A stretch of 5,688 nt of DNA from Pseudobutyrivibrio sp. (GTDB taxonomy: Bacteria > Bacillota > Clostridia > Lachnospirales > Lachnospiraceae), in assembly GCA_017557715.1 (NCBI GenBank), contig JAFYYE010000061.1, forward strand, positions 1 to 5,688. The letters are read 5' to 3'. The notes beneath the pieces are model-generated. The model saw only the letters and a program-made list of their open reading frames with translations. It did no database searches and had not been told where the DNA came from. Below, one piece after another: positions 1-5,688 of this stretch. Numbering within the stretch: the first letter of the stretch is position 1; each line of letters opens with the position of its first letter. The translations under genes were made by a program, and so were the position numbers.

Positions 1-2
1 AC

Positions 3-1634
3 ATGAATAAGGATAAAGCGGTGAAACTTGCGGCGATAGTAGCTGCGGCAGTCGCAATTATCTATACCATATTTTTTTATTTCAGGCATTGCTTCAGAAA
101 GATTATGCCAGGAAGAACAGATGTATATTTTGGCGTAATTATGGTGGTTATGATTATAGCTGTCATATATATGCTGAGGCTTATTCTTAAGGATAAGCAG
201 TGGTCGTATCCAAGATTGTTCGTGATTCTTTCAATTTGCTGGACTTTCTGCATGCAATTAGTAATGCCGCCTATTTCAGGTGTTGATGAGGTGGCTCATT
301 ATTATAGTGCTTATCATTGTTCAAACATTATGATGGGCATGAAGGATCATAATCTTAGCACTGACACCAGCAACCTTATGAGCTGGGTGCAGGACGAATC
401 CTTCTTTTACATGAGAGCAGAGGATTACAATATGCTCCCATATTTGGATGTAACATTCCCTTATCAGTATCCTGTTTTGGCTCAGGGAAATTGGATTAAG
501 AATTATCCTGATCAGCAGGAATATGTGGAGTGTAGAATTGCTCCAGCAAAGGCCTCTAGATACTTGGTATCTGCAGCAGGTATTACCATCGCCAGACTTT
601 TAGGCTTTGGTTTTGCAGGCGTAATATTCATGGGAAGATTTATGAATTCCCTTACACTTATATTTGCAGGATGGTTGGCACTAAAGCTTTTACCAAGTGG
701 TAAGCTTCAGTTTTTTACATTTGCATTATTTCCAACCACATTGCATTTGTGTTCGTCATATTCTTATGACAACATGAGCATTTTGTTTTCATTAGCGTTA
801 TTAACACTTTGCATGTACTACAGTCAGCCCCATGTGAAATTACATGCGTGGGATTTGATTATTCTTGCAGGCTGCGTAGTGATGTTGATTCCAAATAAGA
901 CAGTGTATGTTCTCTTTGCTGTTTGGATTTTCATGATTCCACTGAAAAAATGGTGGACAGATGTATTGCTTAGCAAGAAATGGTATGAGTACGGAATTTT
1001 AGCAGTGCTTGTAGCAGGTGCAGCAGTTGTAGGTAGAAAGATTGTTGTAAAATACTATTGGCAAGTTGTTCGTTTGCTTGTGTGGCATGCAGACAACCCA
1101 GGTATTGAGCAGGATAGAACCCGTGAAGCATACACCATTGAATACTTTATGGAACACAAACTGGAGACCTTAAAGTTTGCATGGGAAGGAATTAAGGTTG
1201 ATTTTTGGTATAATATAAAGCATGTAATAGGTAGTGAGCTGGGACATGTAATGCTTAATGCAGCAGTACCTATGGCTTGCGTGCTTATAATGTTAGCAGT
1301 GCTTTTGGTTGGATTATTTGCCGGCAAAGGGAACCGCTTAAAGAAATGGCAATATATTTTCCTTGCACTTGGATTGCTAGCATGCTTATTTGCTATTTTT
1401 GTTGGATGTTTGATGCGTTTCACACCAGTGGAGGGTAGCCAGAGAATCCAGATTTCATTCAGGTATTTAATACCAATTTACATGTGCTTATGTATTGCAC
1501 TTGGCACAGATGCCAAAGAAAACAAGCTGGCATTGGTATTGATATATATTCAAAATATTGCATTAGTATTTTCAATGTGCGGATTGCTGTATTTCTTGTT
1601 CCATTTGAGGGATGGAATGCCCGCACCGTTTTAA
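3..1634 (+). CDS. DUF2142-like polytopic membrane protein, putative GT-C-type glycosyltransferase
   Basis: A 543-residue multi-pass inner-membrane protein. Hydrophobic segments lie at about 8-27, 42-63, 71-88, 189-229, 236-250, 258-272, 284-311, 330-345, 418-440, 450-470, 486-500 and 508-534. The family call rests on three landmarks I associate with DUF2142: PPISGVDEVAH at 89-99 opening a large extracytoplasmic loop (about 89-185), SYSYDNM at 252-258, and a C-terminal RIQISFRYLIPIY block at 481-493 resembling the family's GvQGRYflPi element. The acidic D95-E96 after the first hydrophobic cluster is placed like the acidic motif of GT-C enzymes, which use polyprenyl-phosphate sugars; the activity itself is inference. 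The N-terminus (MNKDKAVKLA then a hydrophobic helix) looks natural, but only two bases precede the ATG, so its ribosome site cannot be seen and a further upstream start is possible. The acetyltransferase gene follows 10 bases after the stop. Its role in surface glycan assembly comes from context. Family confident, function not. Confidence 0.82.
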   Translation: MNKDKAVKLAAIVAAAVAIIYTIFFYFRHCFRKIMPGRTDVYFGVIMVVMIIAVIYMLRLILKDKQWSYPRLFVILSICWTFCMQLVMPPISGVDEVAHYYSAYHCSNIMMGMKDHNLSTDTSNLMSWVQDESFFYMRAEDYNMLPYLDVTFPYQYPVLAQGNWIKNYPDQQEYVECRIAPAKASRYLVSAAGITIARLLGFGFAGVIFMGRFMNSLTLIFAGWLALKLLPSGKLQFFTFALFPTTLHLCSSYSYDNMSILFSLALLTLCMYYSQPHVKLHAWDLIILAGCVVMLIPNKTVYVLFAVWIFMIPLKKWWTDVLLSKKWYEYGILAVLVAGAAVVGRKIVVKYYWQVVRLLVWHADNPGIEQDRTREAYTIEYFMEHKLETLKFAWEGIKVDFWYNIKHVIGSELGHVMLNAAVPMACVLIMLAVLLVGLFAGKGNRLKKWQYIFLALGLLACLFAIFVGCLMRFTPVEGSQRIQISFRYLIPIYMCLCIALGTDAKENKLALVLIYIQNIALVFSMCGLLYFLFHLRDGMPAPF

Positions 1635-1638
1635 GAGG
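1634..1638 (+). promoter_or_regulatory. Ribosome binding site AGAGG for the acetyltransferase gene
   Basis: AGAGG starts on the last base of the preceding TAA stop and ends six bases before the ATG at 1645. It supports that start and suggests that translation passes from the membrane-protein gene into the acetyltransferase gene. It is shorter than the canonical AGGAGG. Confidence 0.6.
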
Positions 1639-1644
1639 TAGAGT

Positions 1645-2175
1645 ATGAATGTATTTAAAAGGCTATATTGCCAGTTGGCTCATGGCGGAGTCCTTCCTAT
1701 CGAGGAACTTAGACGCAGGGGCATGAGAATAGGCGAGAATTGTTTTGTGGGTACATCAGCAATAGATTATCCTCATGCATACTTAATTTCACTAGGCGAC
1801 AATGTTACGATAAGTGCTGCACGATTACTTACTCATGATGCCAGTACAAAAAGGGCACTTGGATATTCAAGAGTAGGTAGAATTGATATCGGAAACAATG
1901 TGTTCGTTGGGGCAGATGCTACAATCTTGCCAAATGTAAAGATTGGCGACAATGTTATTATAGGCGCAGGATCTGTAGTAACGAAGGATATTCCAAGTAA
2001 TAGTCTTGCAGTAGGAAATCCAGCAAGAGTGGTTGGAACCTATGATGACTATATAGAAAAAAATCGAAAGATGTTGGAAACGCATCCTGTGTATAATACT
2101 TATGAAAAAACACAGGATGAGATAGATGATATGAGAAAAGCTTTACTAGAATATGGTATAGGATTTGATTTATGA
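1645..2175 (+). CDS. Hexapeptide-repeat (left-handed beta-helix) O-/N-acetyltransferase, maltose acetyltransferase/WbbJ-like
   Basis: A 176-residue soluble enzyme expected to transfer acetyl from acetyl-CoA to a sugar or sugar nucleotide. Hexapeptide turns ([LIV]-G-x-x-x-x) run through the protein: IGENCFVG at 29-36, LGDNVTIS at 50-57, IGNNVFVGADATI at 82-94, IGDNVIIGAGSVV at 100-112. They end with the typical capping coil SLAVGNPARVV at 120-130 and a charged alpha-helical tail (132-170). His64 in LLTHDAS is the probable catalytic base, placed as in WbbJ-like sugar acetyltransferases. There is no signal peptide or membrane helix, so it is cytoplasmic. Length fits single-domain family members. 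The stop overlaps the next start (ATGA), implying translational coupling. The acceptor is unknown: it may O-acetylate the repeat unit, or, since wecE lies nearby and no GNAT-type WecD is visible, N-acetylate the 4-amino sugar. Overall sequence looks more like the maltose acetyltransferase group than PglD. Family assignment strong, substrate open. Confidence 0.9.
   Translation: MNVFKRLYCQLAHGGVLPIEELRRRGMRIGENCFVGTSAIDYPHAYLISLGDNVTISAARLLTHDASTKRALGYSRVGRIDIGNNVFVGADATILPNVKIGDNVIIGAGSVVTKDIPSNSLAVGNPARVVGTYDDYIEKNRKMLETHPVYNTYEKTQDEIDDMRKALLEYGIGFDL
2160..2163 (+). promoter_or_regulatory. Ribosome binding site AGGA inside the acetyltransferase gene
   Basis: AGGA lies eight bases before the ATG at 2172, within the last codons of the upstream gene. 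With the 4-base ATGA stop/start overlap it supports this start and coupled translation of the two genes. Confidence 0.55.
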
Positions 2176-3407
2176 GAAGATTACTAAAAAAGTATTTATA
2201 TATAGCCGATATAACTGTATTTCTAACACTATTAGTTCTAACAAGTTTTTACATGTATAAGGTATTTCATAATCAGACGCTTTTAGAAGGATATGATTTA
2301 AATACATATGCAAATATTATTGATAAATGGAGAAATGTTTTTTTTATAGATAGTTATCCAATAATGTCAGATACGGCAAAAATAATTCTTTCTATCAATA
2401 ATAATGCAGGCGTTGCATTGGCTGCAACAGTCACTTTGTATAACGTGTTAACAATTGTAGTTGCAAAGTTTTTTTTTGAAGTTGAAACCAAGAAAAAGAT
2501 GCTTTCCACATTTATGGCTTTTGCATTAGTTTATGTATCGATGCTGTATTCACACATTTTATATGGATATGGAATCCATTATAGATATTTAGGGGTGTGG
2601 AGTCCTAATCCGTGGCATAGTGGTTCATATATAACTTGTAAGCCTTTTGCAATTGTTGCCTTCATTCTTGGGGCCAAGACATTAGAAAAATATGAAGAAG
2701 AGTTAACAGCATATAGTAAACAAGGTATAAATTATGTAAAGTATATTCTGTTGATTATATCAATGATTTTGGTTACGTTGGCTAAGCCTAGTTATACGCT
2801 TATCCATGGGGGCGCGATAAGTTTAGTCTTATTATATAGATTAATTAAGACAAAATTTAGAAATATTAAAGCAACCTTTTTGTTGGGCTTATGTTATTTA
2901 CCGACATTATTAGTTCTAATAAGACAAAATTATTTAATATATGGGGAAGAAGCAGAAACATCAGAACCCCTTCAGGAAGTATCGGGGATTGGTGTAGAGC
3001 TTTTTAGAGGATGGAAATATTGTGATAATATTCCGTTGGCAATTATTTTAGCTGCATTATTTCCATTTGTAATGCTTATAATTCACTATAGAGAAATTAT
3101 TAAAAATAGGTTATATGCGTTCTCTTGGGAAATATACTTAGTAGGGCTAGTATCTGTTTTGTTGTTGTATGAAACGGGTGTCCGTGAAGATCATTGTAAT
3201 ATGTTTTGGGGATACATGATTGGTTTGTTAATTGTCTATGTATCATCCTTATTGTTGTTAATCAATGATACAAATCTAAAGTATTTAATTTATAATGGAG
3301 TTAGATATCGAGTAGTTGTTTGTATTGAATGGATTTTTATGCTTGCTCATTTATTAAGTGGTTTGTTGTATTTTTATTATATATATATAGGTCAAAGTAC
3401 AAATTAG
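2172..3407 (+). CDS. Polytopic membrane protein with WSPNPWHSG signature, putative polysaccharide polymerase or GT-C-like transferase
   Basis: A 411-residue integral membrane protein with about ten or eleven hydrophobic segments, near 11-30, 80-103, 112-131, 158-168, 190-204, 212-224, 236-250, 287-305, 319-333, 345-363 and 380-406. I do not recognise a named family. Distinct polar landmarks are GYDLNTY at 40-46 after the first helix, YLGVWSPNPWHSG at 139-151 in a loop, AKPSY at 204-208, and YETG....DHCNMFWGY at 333-348. All four recur in the same order in the gene starting at 4579, so this protein and that one are paralogues. Large polar loops with conserved Trp, His and Asp between helices fit an enzyme acting on lipid-linked glycans, such as a Wzy-like polymerase or a GT-C transferase; a flippase looks less likely. 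This is inference from architecture and context. The gene is notably AT-rich (12 of 60 bases are G or C at 2281-2340) compared with wecE, as is common for serotype-specific polymerase genes. It starts inside the acetyltransferase stop and ends 16 bases before wecE. Confidence 0.8.
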   Translation: MRRLLKKYLYIADITVFLTLLVLTSFYMYKVFHNQTLLEGYDLNTYANIIDKWRNVFFIDSYPIMSDTAKIILSINNNAGVALAATVTLYNVLTIVVAKFFFEVETKKKMLSTFMAFALVYVSMLYSHILYGYGIHYRYLGVWSPNPWHSGSYITCKPFAIVAFILGAKTLEKYEEELTAYSKQGINYVKYILLIISMILVTLAKPSYTLIHGGAISLVLLYRLIKTKFRNIKATFLLGLCYLPTLLVLIRQNYLIYGEEAETSEPLQEVSGIGVELFRGWKYCDNIPLAIILAALFPFVMLIIHYREIIKNRLYAFSWEIYLVGLVSVLLLYETGVREDHCNMFWGYMIGLLIVYVSSLLLLINDTNLKYLIYNGVRYRVVVCIEWIFMLAHLLSGLLYFYYIYIGQSTN

Positions 3408-3410
3408 AAA

Positions 3411-3415
3411 AGGAG
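3411..3415 (+). promoter_or_regulatory. Ribosome binding site AGGAG for wecE
   Basis: AGGAG sits eight bases before the ATG at 3424 in an A-rich spacer, right after the previous stop. It is the strongest Shine-Dalgarno match in the window and fixes the start of the aminotransferase, whose N-terminus also matches the family start. Confidence 0.75.
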
Positions 3416-3423
3416 AAATAAAA

Positions 3424-4557
3424 ATGATTTTATTTAATGTACCTCCATACGTTGGAACAGAAAAGAAATATATAGAGGATGCGATTTTAAAGCATAAGAT
3501 TTGCGGTGACGGTGAGTATACTAAGAAGTGCAACGCATGGTTAGAGGAGAAGACTGGTGCAGCCAAGGTGCTTCTTACAACTTCTTGTACTCATGCTACA
3601 GAAATGGCGGCTCTTTTGTGCGATATCCAGCCAGGTGATGAGGTTATCATGCCTTCATTCACATTTGTTTCTACAGCAGATGCTTTTGTTCTTAGAGGAG
3701 CAACAGTAGTGTTTGTTGATATTCGTCCAGATACTATGAATATTGATGAGACAAAGATTGAGGCAGCTATTACTGATAAGACAAAGGCAATTGTTCCAGT
3801 CCATTATGCAGGTGTTTCTTGCGAAATGGATACAATTATGGATATTGCTAAGCGTCATAATCTTAAAGTAGTAGAGGATGCTGCGCAGGGTATTATGAGT
3901 ACATACAAGGGAAAAGCCCTTGGTACAATTGGTGATTTTGGTGCATTCTCTTTCCATGAGACAAAGAACTATTCTATGGGTGAAGGTGGAGCTCTTTTAA
4001 TTAAGGATAGTAATAATACAGAATTAGCAGAGATTATTCGTGAAAAGGGTACAAATAGAGCAAAGTTCTTTAGAGGACAGATTGATAAATATACTTGGGT
4101 AGAAGCTGGTTCATCATACCTTCCATCTGAGCTTAATGCTGCGTACCTTTATGGTCAGCTTGAACAGGCAGATAAGATTTTTGACGATAGAATGAACACA
4201 TGGAATAAGTATTATGAAGCATTTAAGCCACTTGCAGATGCAGGTTTAGTAGAACTTCCAACTATCCCAGAAGGTTGCACACACAATGCTCACATGTTCT
4301 ACCTTAAGTGTAAAGATTTAGAGGAAAGAACAGCTCTTATTTCTTTTGCTAAGGAAAATGACATTCTTATGGTATTCCATTACATACCACTTCACTCAGC
4401 ACCTGCTGGTAAGAAGTATGGTAGATTTGATGGTGATGATATATATACAACTAGAGAGAGTGAGCGCTTAGTCAGATTACCACTATATTATGGATTAACT
4501 GATGAAGATAGAAATAAAGTAATTACGGTAGTTAAGAATTTCTATAGTAAAAAATAA
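3424..4557 (+). CDS. wecE: dTDP-4-amino-4,6-dideoxygalactose transaminase (DegT/DnrJ/EryC1 family, WecE/RffA-like)
   Basis: A 377-residue cytoplasmic PLP enzyme. The WecE reaction converts dTDP-4-keto-6-deoxy-D-glucose to dTDP-4-amino-4,6-dideoxy-D-galactose (dTDP-Fuc4N) with L-glutamate as amino donor; in enterobacteria this feeds enterobacterial common antigen. Motifs, in order: an N-terminal NVPPYVGTE (5-13) with CGDGEYTKKC (27-36), typical of WecE; TTSCTHATEMAA (52-63), the cofactor-phosphate region; GDEVIMPSFTFVST (71-84); VEDAAQ (150-155), with Asp152 facing the pyridine nitrogen and Gln155 stacking near it; and SFHETKNYSMGEGG (176-189), with Lys181 as the Schiff-base lysine. Further blocks are REKGTNR (206-212), FFRGQIDKYTW (215-225) and FHYIPLH (318-324). 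Length equals that of the family. From memory the resemblance to E. coli WecE is unusually strong, clearly closer than to ArnB or RfbE-type members, so the substrate call is reasonable but not proven. It lies between the two paralogous membrane-protein genes and is richer in GC than both. Confidence 0.92.
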   Translation: MILFNVPPYVGTEKKYIEDAILKHKICGDGEYTKKCNAWLEEKTGAAKVLLTTSCTHATEMAALLCDIQPGDEVIMPSFTFVSTADAFVLRGATVVFVDIRPDTMNIDETKIEAAITDKTKAIVPVHYAGVSCEMDTIMDIAKRHNLKVVEDAAQGIMSTYKGKALGTIGDFGAFSFHETKNYSMGEGGALLIKDSNNTELAEIIREKGTNRAKFFRGQIDKYTWVEAGSSYLPSELNAAYLYGQLEQADKIFDDRMNTWNKYYEAFKPLADAGLVELPTIPEGCTHNAHMFYLKCKDLEERTALISFAKENDILMVFHYIPLHSAPAGKKYGRFDGDDIYTTRESERLVRLPLYYGLTDEDRNKVITVVKNFYSKK

Positions 4558-4565
4558 AGATTGAT

Positions 4566-4571
4566 AAAGGA
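4566..4571 (+). promoter_or_regulatory. Ribosome binding site AAAGGA for the last gene
   Basis: AAAGGA lies seven bases before the ATG at 4579, in the 21-base gap after wecE. It supports that ATG as the start. No hairpin or T-run that could act as a terminator is seen in the gap, so readthrough from wecE is expected. Confidence 0.6.
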
Positions 4572-4578
4572 CGTTGAG

Positions 4579-5688
4579 ATGAAAAAGAAGAACTTGAATC
4601 TTAATCAGATAGTGTTTTTAGTTTTATTGACAATGTCAACCTTGGTTACCGCTGTATTGTTTTATAGGCAGGCGATGTATGCGGATAGGGGATATGATTC
4701 AGATATAAATGTTTATATTGAGGAAATGTGCGGAAAAGCTGAAGGATATTTATTCCCCTATCCAATTTTATTTAAGGCAGGAGCATTTATTAATATGCTC
4801 TTGTCGAATCCAAAATATTCGATGGTACTTTCGCTTACACTATTTAATGTCGCTGCAATTATTATCGTTTTTTGGTTATACAGACGAGAATTAGGGGACA
4901 GTATAGTTGTTTCAGTTGTGTCTGTTTCATTATTTTTTGTTTCAATGATTTTTTCTGAATTTTTTAAAAAGCTTGGTGTTGAACATTACTATTTAGGAGT
5001 CTGGACACCTAATCCATGGCATAATGGAACATTCCTTGCAGCAAGACCTTTTATGATTTTAGCTTTTTATTATTGTGTTAAGGTCTTAGAGGAATTTGAT
5101 AGGAACACTGAAGATGGAAATATAAAAGATAGGATATTCACAGGATTATTTTTATTTCTTACAACATTAACAAAGCCAAGCTATGCAGTGATACATTTTT
5201 TAGCTTTGGGTATTTGGGAGTTGATGAGAATATTTAAATATAAGGGCACTGTTATTAAAGAAATATTAATATTGGCATGTATTTATATCCCTACAATAAT
5301 TGCCATGCTATATCAATATATTGTTGTATATATAAATGGCGATGAAGTATATTCAGGCGAACAAGGAATAGGTATTGGTTTTATGAATGCCTGGGGATTA
5401 TATACAAATAATTTGCTGTTGGCGGTAGTATTAGCTATAGGATTTCCGTTGATTGTTTTATTATTTAACCATAATCAATTAAAAAAGGATTATGAATATA
5501 AGTTTTCATGGATACTGTACCTTGTAGCATTATTAACTGTAGTTTTCTTATATGAAAAGGGTGCTAAAGGAGAGCATTTCAATTTTGGATGGGGATACAT
5601 GGCTAGTTTATTTATACTGTATTATACATCTGCAAAAAAACTTATAAGCGAAACTATTTTTACTATAAATAGTAGTATAAGTTTGAAT
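4579..5688 (+). CDS. Polytopic membrane protein with WTPNPWHNG signature, paralogue of the 2172-3407 product (3' end cut by window)
   Basis: Translating from the ATG at 4579 gives 370 codons with no stop up to the window edge. The protein begins with a short lysine-rich tail (MKKKN) and a hydrophobic helix (about 11-29), followed by more hydrophobic stretches near 82-101, 112-129, 157-168, 185-198, 205-214, 228-246, 278-297, 309-324 and 338-350. Landmarks shared in order with the upstream paralogue are GYDSDIN (38-44), a YPI element (66-68), YLGVWTPNPWHNG (138-150), TKPSY (198-202) and YEKG....EHFNFGWGYM (325-341). Comparison suggests only about 30-40 residues, probably the last helix, are missing. 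Unlike the paralogue, the first loop carries a true DxD (D40-S41-D42). The gene is AT-rich (15 of 60 bases G or C at 5281-5340). Family not recognised; a membrane glycan polymerase or GT-C-like transferase is inferred from topology and from the wecE neighbour. An overlapping open frame at 4709-4894 is only a shadow of this gene. Confidence 0.85.
   Translation, partial: MKKKNLNLNQIVFLVLLTMSTLVTAVLFYRQAMYADRGYDSDINVYIEEMCGKAEGYLFPYPILFKAGAFINMLLSNPKYSMVLSLTLFNVAAIIIVFWLYRRELGDSIVVSVVSVSLFFVSMIFSEFFKKLGVEHYYLGVWTPNPWHNGTFLAARPFMILAFYYCVKVLEEFDRNTEDGNIKDRIFTGLFLFLTTLTKPSYAVIHFLALGIWELMRIFKYKGTVIKEILILACIYIPTIIAMLYQYIVVYINGDEVYSGEQGIGIGFMNAWGLYTNNLLLAVVLAIGFPLIVLLFNHNQLKKDYEYKFSWILYLVALLTVVFLYEKGAKGEHFNFGWGYMASLFILYYTSAKKLISETIFTINSSISLN

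Noticed and set aside
1055..1423. Reverse-strand open frame of 122 codons within the first gene
   Set aside because: Antisense to a well-supported gene; its product is low-complexity and Ser/Lys/Thr-rich with no recognisable motif or convincing start.
3376..3390. TATATATATA tract near the end of the 2172 gene, as a possible promoter or repeat
   Set aside because: It encodes the Tyr/Ile-rich last helix and has no matching -35 box. An AT-rich gene gives such tracts by chance.
3655..3957. Reverse-strand open frame of 100 codons within wecE
   Set aside because: Antisense to a strongly conserved enzyme gene; the Cys/Asn/Ile-rich product is typical of a shadow frame.
4558..4578. Gap after wecE as a possible terminator site
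   Set aside because: Only 21 bases, with no inverted repeat and no T-run; it holds just the ribosome site of the next gene.
4627..4639. Perfect small palindrome TTGACA-A-TGTCAA, with TTGACA resembling a -35 box
   Set aside because: It lies inside the coding region of the last gene and has no good -10 box at 16-18 bases; the nearest TATTGT is too far downstream. Best taken as chance.
4709..4894. Open frame of 61 codons on the + strand
   Set aside because: It overlaps the 4579 gene in another frame. The 4579 frame has a ribosome site, membrane helices and a clear paralogue, so this one is a shadow.

Overview
The window holds five protein genes, all on the + strand and packed head to tail with gaps of 10, -4, 16 and 21 bases. 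This looks like an internal piece of one transcription unit. No promoter, terminator, RNA gene, mobile element or CRISPR array could be supported. The gene set (two polytopic membrane proteins of one family, a DUF2142-type membrane protein, a hexapeptide-repeat acetyltransferase and a WecE-type sugar aminotransferase) is what one finds in a cell-surface polysaccharide or glycoconjugate locus. Low GC, purine-rich Shine-Dalgarno sequences (AGAGG, AGGAG, AAAGGA) and codon choice in the aminotransferase gene (AAG, CTT, GCA, ACA, CCA favoured) suggest a Firmicute of the Clostridia, perhaps a Lachnospiraceae member such as Butyrivibrio or Pseudobutyrivibrio. That placement is inference.

Layout: 3-1634 encodes a 543-residue DUF2142-like membrane protein whose start lies two bases from the window edge. 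1645-2175 encodes a 176-residue left-handed beta-helix acyltransferase. 2172-3407 encodes a 411-residue polytopic membrane protein, overlapping its upstream neighbour by four bases (ATGA). 3424-4557 encodes a 377-residue PLP-dependent sugar aminotransferase very like enterobacterial WecE (RffA), with the catalytic Lys at 181. 4579 to the window end encodes a fifth protein, 370 codons without a stop and cut by the edge. It is clearly a paralogue of the 2172-3407 product.

Working model (inference): WecE makes dTDP-4-amino-4,6-dideoxygalactose. The hexapeptide acyltransferase acetylates either that amino sugar or a sugar of the finished glycan. The three multi-pass proteins act at the membrane on lipid-linked sugars, as GT-C-like glycosyltransferases or polymerases. 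The most unusual feature is the pair of divergent paralogous membrane proteins flanking wecE. They share a WSPNPWHSG / WTPNPWHNG signature and further conserved blocks in the same order, in a family I cannot name. Base composition falls sharply from the first two genes and wecE (about 40% GC in sampled lines) to the two paralogues (about 20-25%), which hints at a mosaic locus.
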